From Bin52 sp965213935 (GTDB taxonomy: Bacteria > Pseudomonadota > Alphaproteobacteria > Thalassobaculales > Thalassobaculaceae), in assembly GCA_965213935.1 (NCBI GenBank), contig CBDCAO010000012.1, forward strand, positions 868,001 to 932,000: DNA of 64,000 nucleotides. Direction: 5' to 3'. Each line of letters starts with the position of its first letter. Within the stretch, counting starts at the first letter, position 1. The notes beneath the pieces are model-generated. The model was not told the DNA's origin. It searched no databases and saw nothing but the letters and a program-made list of their open reading frames with translations. A program made the translations under genes and the position numbers. Of the stretch, positions 8,962-16,565 are shown piece after piece.

Positions 8962-9895
8962 TCATTCACAACAGGACTTTCCCACGCTGTCGGTGATCTT
9001 GACCGGCAACCGATGAACGGGGCACGGGTCGTGGTTGCCTGGCTGAGTCTTGCGGCTGCGGAGCCGCCCACGCGCCAACGCAGGGCGGTTTCCGCTTGCC
9101 GGGTGGTTCGTTGTCAGGATCCGGAGTCGTTCCGGCAGCGCCGTGGAACCGCCGGCATGCTTCTTCGGCGGCTCCCGGTCACGGGTGACGCGGGCGATCT
9201 GACTGACGCCAGGGTCGTTGATGGTGCCCTTGAGCGGGGTCATGACACGGATGGACCGCTGCTCCAGGCGCCCGTGGGCCTTTTCGACATCCTCCTCGAA
9301 GGAGCCGGCGGCGTCCCTCTCCCAGTCGATGCGCTCGAGGATGCCGAAGGTCTCCGGAGCGTTGCTCTTGACGGTGAAGACGGAGTCCGCGCGTTCCGTG
9401 ATCTGTGTCGCGGTCTTGTGCGTCGTGTGCAGTGCGTCGAGGGTGATCACCTTTCCGCAGATGTCGCTGCGCTCCAGGAGGTCGTGCATGGTCGCCAGTT
9501 CGCCTCCCTCGTCACCGAAGTTCAGGAGCGCAAACGGTGCTCCGGTGACATGGTCGACAAGCGCCACGGTCTCGTGATGGTCCTCGCCGTTGCGGTTGGC
9601 GCCGCGGATGCGCTTGTCGTCGGCAGCGAGCGACCGCGCGAACTGCGCAGCGGCGAGGCAGCCCTTCATGTTGGCGAGTTCGGCAAGCACATGCATCGCG
9701 AGCACACAGGCCACCGTGTGCTTCCTTCCCTGCGCCCGGCGGAAGTCCGGAACCGCCGCCAGCTCGCCATGCAGGGAGCGCATCGCCCCGGGGTTCCGGG
9801 GCGCCAGTTCAGGACTGGCGGGCGGCACCACGTCACGCGGCAGCGCCAGCGGGTTCGAAAGCAGCTCACGGGCGTCGGGCCTCAGCGGCGTGACG
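8962..9895 (-). pseudogene. ISAs1-family transposase, degenerate fragment
   Basis: Shows the N-terminal and central parts of an ISAs1-type DDE transposase: the PDFRRAQGRKHTVACVLAMHVLAEL block, KRIRGANRNG, VITLDALHTTHKTATQI and the DSVFTVKSN strand. The natural start is probably ATG at 9783. The frame runs open to 9990, but those codons belong to the neighbouring intron and are not transposase. The usual C-terminal block around the last catalytic glutamate (RGHWAIEN in relatives) is replaced by unrelated residues, so the enzyme looks inactive. The group II intron lies directly upstream. No second inverted repeat was found, so the IS is incomplete. Confidence 0.65.
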
Positions 9896-11892
9896 AGTAG
9901 AGTCGAGGGGAGGCGCGCCCTGCCGTAGGCCCGAGGGAGTAGCTGTTGCCGGCCGCTTTCGCTCGACGCCGGTGCCTCAGTCTCAGCCATAGCCGCGTTT
10001 CCTCACCCCCGCTCGTCGAACCGGGCGTGCGGTTTTCCGCACCCAGCTCTCAGTCGGGATCATGCCTTCGCCCACGGAAAGGTCTTTGTTGTCCGCTCAA
10101 GCTGTCTCAGACCGAAGTCATCTCGCAGTCTGGCATCCGGGAAGCGCACATATTGCCCGGACTTCACCTTGTGCTTGTGACAAAGCCACCGTCGCAGCCG
10201 CCGGATCGTATGTCGGTTGATGGACTTGTAGGCCGGTGAGACCTGACCCAGGGTGAAGTAGTTCGCCCATCCGGAGATCATCCGGTTGAGTTCGGCCACT
10301 TTCGCCCCGGTGTCCATCCAGACGGACTTGCGGTCCGTCTTCTTGCTGATCCGGTGGCAGATGTCCTGGACGTTTGCCTTGCTCGGGCGAGTGCCGACAT
10401 AGCGGCTGCCGTCGGTCCGGCGCCAGTTCCAGCCGATGCGGTATCCGAGGAACTCGAACGGTTCCTCGGGGCATCGAAGACATCGGGTCTTGCGGGCGTT
10501 GACCGGCAGCTTCAGCACTCCCATGATCCGTTTGACCGCCGCCAGCATCTCTGCCGCCGGTGCCTTTCCGAGTACACAAAAGTCATCCGCGTAATTCACG
10601 ATCTCCGCCCCGAACCGGCGGGCGTATCCGTTGAGTTTCCAGCCAAGGATGAAGCGACGCATGTAGATGGAGCTCAACAGCGGGCTCACCGGTGACCCCT
10701 GAGGGGTTCCCTTGCGCTCCCGCCGTGCCCGGTTCGTGCGGCGTGTGCCGCCGTCCCCGTCGTCCTCTTCCACCGGCGCTTCCAGCCACGCCTTGATGAG
10801 CCCCAGGAGCCGTCCGTCGCTGACGCGCCGGGCGATGCTCTTCAGGAGTTCGGCGTGCGGAATTTCGCCGAAATAGTTCGAGAGGTCGGCGTCAACCACC
10901 TCGTGGTGCCCCCGTGACAGCAGGCCATGAATGCGGTTAACCGCATCCTTCGCACTGCGTCCCGGCCGGTAGGCATACTGTTCCGGTTGCAGGTCCGCCT
11001 CGAAGATCGGCTCCAGCACAAGCATGGCCGATGTCTGCGCAACCCGGTCCTTCAGGCACGGAATGCCCAAGGGCCGGAACTTCCCCGGTTCCTTCTTCGG
11101 GATCAGGACCTGACGCACCGCTTGCGGCATGTAGGTCCCGTCCCTCAGTTCCCGCGACAGGTCCCCAAGCCAGTCTCCCACCCCCGTCTTCTCGATGTCC
11201 GCAATTGTCTCGCCGTCGACCCCCGCCGACCCGCCATTGCGGCGGACCCGCTTCCAGGCCTCCAGCAAAAAGTCCTCGCGCCACACCTTGTCGATCAGGG
11301 CGTGAAAGCGCCGGTCGGGTTCTTCCTTCGCTTTCTCATGCAGTGTGTTCTGGAGTTTCCGAACCCGTTGTGCCCCTGTTAGACCTTCGCCAGTAGGCAT
11401 GCCTTGCTTCCTTTCCACACAACTCCCGACTCAGGGCCCCTTCCCTCGACCGGCGTTACCCGGCGTCTCCAGTATTACGGGCCCATCCGCCACCCTGACG
11501 GCCCGGCCTGTCCCTCGCGGGCTTCCGGTTGGTGCGTGCCACACCACCATCAGGGCTTCCCGTGTTGCTGCGTTTTCCATCTTCCGTGCATGTCGGCGCC
11601 ATTACCCCGGTGGAAACGCCCCGGTGCGCGTGTCGCTTGCTTCCCGGTGCGCCGTCGGCCTTCCCCAGAAATCTGGTGGGTCGGCTTCCACATGAGCCGT
11701 TTCGAGGCCTGCTCAGCGTTCACTCACGTTCCGACCTGCATGGTCGCTGAGCTGCCCAAGGCAGCCCTTCTCTCCGCGGTGCTTCAAACCATGTCGTTGC
11801 CTCCATGATCCGCCGCGGCTGCTACCAACCGAAGCGACAACTGTTGGGCGGGGTTCGCACCCGCAAGGAAAACGCGCCTTTCCACGGCGCAC
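9896..11892 (-). mobile_element. Group II intron, copy A
   Basis: A complete group II intron of about 2.0 kb. The 5' end is GTGCGCC at 11892, the canonical GUGYG start. The RT/maturase frame is inside, and domain V lies at about 10017-10049, pairing GTGCGG with CCGCAC around an AAAA loop. The 3' end is placed near 9896-9898, where similarity to copy B stops. Copy B at 42434-44431 is nearly identical; at least four differences were seen by eye, one of them a missing base in domain V. The 5' exon ends in TGATCT in both copies, the expected IBS1 pairing region. The region after domain V is long, about 120 bases. Confidence 0.88.
10060..11418 (-). CDS. ltrA: Group II intron reverse transcriptase/maturase, copy A
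   Basis: A 452-residue intron-encoded protein. RT blocks are in order: GSAGVDGETI, IPKKEPGKFRPLGIPCLKDR, AYRPGRSAKDA, VVDADLSNYFGEI, GTPQGSPVSPLLSSIY and the catalytic NYADDFCVLG. The maturase X domain (MISGWANYFTLG) follows. The C-terminus is short and lacks the paired cysteines and HNH core of an endonuclease domain, so it likely primes at forks or nicks made elsewhere. No frame break is seen and the protein should be active. It differs from copy B by one residue (Ala for Thr in the LNGYARRFG segment). Confidence 0.95.
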   Translation of the reverse strand: MERKQGMPTGEGLTGAQRVRKLQNTLHEKAKEEPDRRFHALIDKVWREDFLLEAWKRVRRNGGSAGVDGETIADIEKTGVGDWLGDLSRELRDGTYMPQAVRQVLIPKKEPGKFRPLGIPCLKDRVAQTSAMLVLEPIFEADLQPEQYAYRPGRSAKDAVNRIHGLLSRGHHEVVDADLSNYFGEIPHAELLKSIARRVSDGRLLGLIKAWLEAPVEEDDGDGGTRRTNRARRERKGTPQGSPVSPLLSSIYMRRFILGWKLNGYARRFGAEIVNYADDFCVLGKAPAAEMLAAVKRIMGVLKLPVNARKTRCLRCPEEPFEFLGYRIGWNWRRTDGSRYVGTRPSKANVQDICHRISKKTDRKSVWMDTGAKVAELNRMISGWANYFTLGQVSPAYKSINRHTIRRLRRWLCHKHKVKSGQYVRFPDARLRDDFGLRQLERTTKTFPWAKA

Positions 11893-12288
11893 AGATCACC
11901 TTCGGCTTGCCATGGGGGTCGGTGTCGCACCCGTTGGCACGGGCGAACCCCCTGGTCTCGCCCAGCCCGCCGCCCTGTACATGGTGCCCGCAGAAGGGTC
12001 CTGGCGCTCCGACCAGCCATACGCCTGATCATGGAGGCCGAAGTTGACGACTATCATCGTGTCCGGGGGCAAGCGTTCGGGGTCCGGCAGCGCCAGCATG
12101 ATCCTCCATTCCTGCGATGCGCGGATCGAGAAGTGGTTTGGGCGGCGGGCACTTCCCAGTTTCTCGAAGTTGAGCCCGGGATGCCTGAAGTCCTCGCGGA
12201 ACTGCCTGAGCGTCGGGTCGCACTGGCCCTGTTGTTCGGGGTAGCGCTTCATCGCTCGCCAAGACTCTCTGGAAACCAGCAGGTTCAT
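11893..12288 (-). pseudogene. N-terminal remnant of a superfamily I helicase (RelE/ParE-like leading domain)
   Basis: Begins with MNLLVSRESWRAMKRYPEQQ at 12288 and contains LNFEKLGSARRPNHFSIRAS, EWRIMLALPDPERLPPD and VNFGLHDQAYGWSERQ. This pattern matches the RelE/ParE-like N-terminal domain found ahead of a group of UvrD-like helicases (the W-x-x-H-D-x-A-Y-x-W type end). The recognisable part stops about 60 bases before the intron 5' end, and the frame then runs into the intron. No ribosome-binding or helicase core follows. With the C-terminal remnant at 7145-7735 on the same strand, it looks like one gene broken by insertion and loss of the middle. A stand-alone toxin-like protein is an alternative. 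Confidence 0.5.
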
Positions 12289-12883
12289 GGACGGGTCCCG
12301 GTCCGGCCGCATGTTCCCGACAGCCGGCGCCCTCCGCACAAACCATCGCCCGAGTGAGGCGCAGGACACGACCAGCGGAAGAAACGGCAGTGGATCGTCC
12401 CGTCAGGGGACCGGTCAAGCGTGCACCCGCGGGAACGGGGAACGACGCCGCGCCTGTGTTCGCAACGCGAGCATTACCGACCGGGAAGCGCCATCCGATT
12501 CACCGTGCAGGATCGCGGGCCCGTTCCATTCGAACGCTCGGACGTTGTGCCGCAGGACCCGAAGAACGATGCCGATGGAAGGAGCGGTCAGTGCCCGGGT
12601 ATGGCGTCCGGATCGGCCCTGTGGAGAGGGAGATCGTAGCACAGGGCGGCGGTGCAAGATGGCATCGTGCACGGCGGGATATCGGCCACACCAGTGACGA
12701 ATGCGTCGGCCCGGCTTCCGACAATACCCGTCTGCACGGACCACTCCCTGCGCAAGTGACGGACCCACGATGCTGTTTCGCCCCCGAACCGGCCCTGTGC
12801 ACCCGCCGGTGTTGTCGTCTACCATGCGCTGTCCGGCGTGCTCCGGTGCGCAGCGCGCCGCCTTCCTGCAGGGAACCTCAACC
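12289..12883. other. Gene-free stretch ahead of the gamma-glutamyltransferase-like gene
   Basis: About 595 bases. Several open frames occur on both strands, as expected in GC-rich DNA, but none has a ribosome site, a recognisable motif or a plausible length. The last 15 bases carry AGGGA, likely the ribosome site of the downstream gene. No terminator or RNA structure stands out. Confidence 0.5.
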
Positions 12884-14476
12884 ATGTCGCTCACCCATGC
12901 TCCGGTTCGCGCCCTTGGCGGCGTGGTCGCCTCGGCCCACCCCCTTGCCTCGTCGGCTGGCGCCGAAATGCTGCAGGCCGGCGGTACTGCCTTCGACGCC
13001 GTCGTGGCAACGGCGGCAACCCTGAACGTTGTCGAGCCGTTCATGTCCGGACTGGCCGGGCTCGGCGTGGCCACCTTCTGGGACGCATCTGAACGCCGGG
13101 TCCGCTGTCTCGACTTCATCCCGCCGGTCCCGGCCGGGTTCGACCCGACCGGGGTCAGCCGGGACTCGATCGTCACCGGGCCGATGGCGAGCGGCGTTCC
13201 CGGTAACCTGGCGGGATGGTGCGCCCTGCACGAGACCCGCGGCTCGATGCCGTTCGCGCGCGTGCTCGAACCCGCAATCCGGCACGCGCGCAACGGCTTT
13301 CCGCTCTCCGCGCTCTACTGTCATCTCGCGCGGGGAACCGCGCCGCGCGCGAGCGGGAGCGAGTGGCACAGGGTCTACTGGCCCACCGGCTCCGAGCCCC
13401 GGCAGGAGGAAATTCTCAGGCAACCCGACCTGGCCACCACGCTCGAGGCCATTGCCGCAGACGGACCAGCCCATCTGCACGGCGGACCTCTCGGGGCTGC
13501 GATGGTCGCTCACCTCGACCAGCACGGCGGATGTCTTTCCATGCAGGATCTCGCGGCAGTCCGACCGGAATTCGAGGACCCGCTGTCTGCCGACTATCGC
13601 GGGCTGGTCGCACATGTGCCCCCGCCGCCCTGCGAAGCCTTCCAGTTCCTGCTGACGCTTCGCATCCTCGACGGGTTCGACCTCGGTGCACTCGAGCACC
13701 TGGGAGCGGACCACCTCGACCTGGTGTTGCGCTCCATCAGGCTTGCCGCCGAGACTCGGATCGTGAACAACAACCGCAGCCGGGCCGAAATCGAGGCGCT
13801 GCTGGGTGAAAGCGAGGTCGCGGCACTGCGCAACCGCGTCTCGGACCCCCGGCCGGTCGACGGACGCACCGAGCAGTTCGGCGACGCTCCGCCGCCCGAA
13901 GTCGCCGACGCCCGGGGGCATACCACCTCGATGTCGGTTGCCGACCGGTTCGGAAACATGGTCTGCATCACCCAGAGCCTCGGCTCGCCGTGGGGATCGA
14001 CGGTCGTCATTCCGGGCACCGGCGTGTGCATGAACAATTTCATGAACTGGGGCGATCTCAGTCCCGCGTCCCCGAACCGCCTGATCGGCGGCAGGAGGTG
14101 GGCGATGTGCCTGTCGCCCGTCATCTGTACCCGCGACGGGCTCGCGACGCTCGCGATCGGAACCCCTGGCAGCTACGGCATCATGCAGACCCAGGCCCAG
14201 GCCATGGTCCACCACGTCGATTTCGGGCTGAACATCCGCGAGGCCATCGAGGCGCCCCGCGCCCGGCTGTTCGATGGCCGTCGCGTGGTGGCGGAAGACC
14301 GGGTCGCGAACGCGGTCATCACGGCACTCGGGGACCGGGGCCACGAAATCGAACCTGCCGGGGCCGACTTTACCGCGCTGTGTGGCGGCATGCAGGCGGT
14401 CATGCGCGACCCTGCAACCGGAGCACTGCTCGGCACCGCGGATCCGCGCCGCGACGGATCCGCAGTCGGGATCTGA
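12884..14476 (+). CDS. Gamma-glutamyltransferase family protein (Ntn hydrolase)
   Basis: A 530-residue member of the gamma-glutamyltranspeptidase family. The N-terminal block (GGVVASAHPLASSAGAEMLQAGGTAFDAVVA) and the autoprocessing site RGHTTSMSVADRFGNMV are present; the threonine after HT would become the nucleophile of the small subunit. The substrate-pocket segment GSPWGSTVVIPGTG and the TPGSYGIMQTQAQ motif follow. Unlike periplasmic GGT, no signal peptide is seen after the chosen ATG at 12884, which suggests a cytosolic enzyme such as an acylase-type relative. A longer frame from 12701 lacks similarity. AGGGA lies about 10 bases before the start. The substrate is unknown. Confidence 0.88.
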   Translation: MSLTHAPVRALGGVVASAHPLASSAGAEMLQAGGTAFDAVVATAATLNVVEPFMSGLAGLGVATFWDASERRVRCLDFIPPVPAGFDPTGVSRDSIVTGPMASGVPGNLAGWCALHETRGSMPFARVLEPAIRHARNGFPLSALYCHLARGTAPRASGSEWHRVYWPTGSEPRQEEILRQPDLATTLEAIAADGPAHLHGGPLGAAMVAHLDQHGGCLSMQDLAAVRPEFEDPLSADYRGLVAHVPPPPCEAFQFLLTLRILDGFDLGALEHLGADHLDLVLRSIRLAAETRIVNNNRSRAEIEALLGESEVAALRNRVSDPRPVDGRTEQFGDAPPPEVADARGHTTSMSVADRFGNMVCITQSLGSPWGSTVVIPGTGVCMNNFMNWGDLSPASPNRLIGGRRWAMCLSPVICTRDGLATLAIGTPGSYGIMQTQAQAMVHHVDFGLNIREAIEAPRARLFDGRRVVAEDRVANAVITALGDRGHEIEPAGADFTALCGGMQAVMRDPATGALLGTADPRRDGSAVGI

Positions 14477-14480
14477 ACTC

Positions 14481-16565
14481 TCAATCGGCCTCGCGTCGCC
14501 AGGCGAAGACCGCGCTGCCCAACAGCAGGACCAGGGCCAGCACCTCGGGCAGAAGCCGGGTCGCGTGAACCCCGGTCACGTCATGGGCCTCATTGGCTCG
14601 CAGTCCCAGCCAGCCGCGTCCGGCCGCGGCCCGGCCCGGCCGGACCCGGCGCACGTCGGGCGTGCCATCATCGCCCGCCCAGAACACACCCCCGCCGGTG
14701 GCCTGCGCCACGGGGCCGACGATGTCTGCCGTGGTTGGCAGCCGCGCGAACTCAAGGTCGTTGAGGTCGCCAAGCGCAACCAGGCGGACCAGTTCTCCAT
14801 CGGAAAACCGGTACAGGCCGACCCGTTCTGCATCGAAGACCGCGGTGTGGAGCCCGAGCCCGACCCGCTCCAGCTCCCGGGTCTCGCTGCGCCCGTCCGG
14901 CGCAGTCATGGTCACCGACTTCCCGGCGTCGTCCATGGACCGGTGGACGATCTCGATCCGCTGGCCGGTCACGGTCGCACGCAGGTCGTTTTCCTCGAGA
15001 GCCGGCTCCTTCATGAGCCAGTGCGCGAGGCGCCGCAGCAGCTCGGCCTGCGGCCCGCCACCCTCGTAGCCGCGGCCCCACAGCCAGACATGGTCGGACA
15101 GCAGCTGCGCCACCCTGCCGTCCTCGATCCTGGCAAGCATCAGCAGCGGCCGGCCCCCGACCCCCTCGAACAACACATCCCCCTGCCGGGCCTCAGCCTC
15201 GACCTGGCGGAGCCAGCGGCCCCAGCTCGCTTCCGACATCCGGACTCCGTTCCGGTCCATTTCCCCGCCCCCCGGCAAGCCGGCTGTGACCGGGTGGCGA
15301 AACCCCTGTTCGGTGATCCGCGGCCGGTAGCCGGCCTCGATGACGTTGCCGAGAGGAGATGACGGCAGGATCTCGCCGATCGGAGTTGCGGCAATCGACA
15401 AGCGCCCGGCAAACATTGGTCCCGAGGCCGCCAGCAATGCCCCGCCCGAGCGGACGTAGTTGACGATGTTCGCCAGGTATCCCCGCGGCACCACACCGCG
15501 GCGATGATAGTGATCGAGCACGATCAGGTCGAAACCGTCGATCTTGAGTTCGAACAGCTCGCGCGCCGGAAACGGGATCAGCGACAGCTCGCGCACCGGC
15601 GTTCCGTCCTGTTTCTCTGCCGGTCTCAGCACCGTGAAATGCACCAGGTCGACCGCCGGATCGGCCTTGAGCAGCGATCGCCAGGTTCGCTCGCCGGCAT
15701 GGGGCGTCCCCGAGACCAGCAACACGCGCAGCCGGTCACGCACCGCGTTGATCGCGTGGGCAACCCGGTTGTTGACGATGCCGAGTTCGCCGGACCGTTC
15801 CGCGACCTCGATTTCCACAATGGTCTCACCGGCCCGGACGAGTTCGAACGTCAGCTCCTGGTTCTGCTGGACCGGGACGCTCATGGTCCTGAACGGTTCG
15901 CCGTCAACCAGGACCGATACCGGAACGACCGTGCCCTGCGGGACCCCGGCGTCCTCCACCCGGAACCTGATGCCGACCGTGTGGCCCACCATCCCGAATG
16001 TCGGCGCCTGCTCGATCACGATCCTGCGATCGTCCTCGTTGCGCCTGCCCGTCAACACCAGATGGAACGGCGCCGGCAACGGCGTTCCCTCAAGGCCGGC
16101 ATCGGCGTCGTGAACCTGCCCGTCCGTGATCGCGACGATTGCCGCGAGCCGGTGGTCGGGGATATCGCCGCGCACGCGGGAAATCACGTCGAACAGGCGT
16201 GTCCCGCGCCGGCGTGTTCCCTCCGCCCGTACGACCCGGACCTCGAGGTCGGGACGGTCCTGCATGGATGCCCGCAAGTCCGCAAGCACCCGGTCCCTGA
16301 CTGCGGCACGGTCGGCCACGCTCTGGCTGGCGCTGTCGTCAACGACGAGTACCGCGACATCGGCTCGCGGCTCACGTGTCTCGCGAACCAGTGTCGGATT
16401 GGCAAGCGTGAGCAGGAATACCGCCACGGCAAGCGCGCGCCACGCAATGCCGGACGCACCGACCCGCAGGCCCCAGCCGACCAGCAGCACGGCCACGAGC
16501 ACAATGGCGCCGAAGGCCCACGGGTTCAGGAGCGGATCGACGTCCAGGCCGATCGCGTCTGCCAT
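14481..16565 (-). CDS. Inner-membrane protein with VWA-like and glutamine amidotransferase-like domains (MoxR operon)
   Basis: A 694-residue membrane protein, last gene of the MoxR operon. Two N-terminal transmembrane helices (about residues 14-32 and 37-52) are followed by VAVLVVDDSASQS, a von Willebrand factor A-like start. A class I glutamine amidotransferase-like fold comes next (LRVLLVSGTPHAGERTWRSLL and LIVLDHYHRRGVVPRGYL). It ends in a membrane helix (LLPEVLALVLLLGSAVFAW). It overlaps the upstream DUF4159 gene as TGATG, so translation is coupled. The family is widespread in Alphaproteobacteria, where it is thought to act in envelope stress or protein assembly with MoxR, but the function is not established. 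Confidence 0.82.
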   Translation of the reverse strand: MADAIGLDVDPLLNPWAFGAIVLVAVLLVGWGLRVGASGIAWRALAVAVFLLTLANPTLVRETREPRADVAVLVVDDSASQSVADRAAVRDRVLADLRASMQDRPDLEVRVVRAEGTRRRGTRLFDVISRVRGDIPDHRLAAIVAITDGQVHDADAGLEGTPLPAPFHLVLTGRRNEDDRRIVIEQAPTFGMVGHTVGIRFRVEDAGVPQGTVVPVSVLVDGEPFRTMSVPVQQNQELTFELVRAGETIVEIEVAERSGELGIVNNRVAHAINAVRDRLRVLLVSGTPHAGERTWRSLLKADPAVDLVHFTVLRPAEKQDGTPVRELSLIPFPARELFELKIDGFDLIVLDHYHRRGVVPRGYLANIVNYVRSGGALLAASGPMFAGRLSIAATPIGEILPSSPLGNVIEAGYRPRITEQGFRHPVTAGLPGGGEMDRNGVRMSEASWGRWLRQVEAEARQGDVLFEGVGGRPLLMLARIEDGRVAQLLSDHVWLWGRGYEGGGPQAELLRRLAHWLMKEPALEENDLRATVTGQRIEIVHRSMDDAGKSVTMTAPDGRSETRELERVGLGLHTAVFDAERVGLYRFSDGELVRLVALGDLNDLEFARLPTTADIVGPVAQATGGGVFWAGDDGTPDVRRVRPGRAAAGRGWLGLRANEAHDVTGVHATRLLPEVLALVLLLGSAVFAWRREAD

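Noticed and set aside
12415..13293. 292-codon minus-strand frame near the ggt start
   Set aside because: No ribosome site or motif, and mostly antisense to the clear ggt gene.
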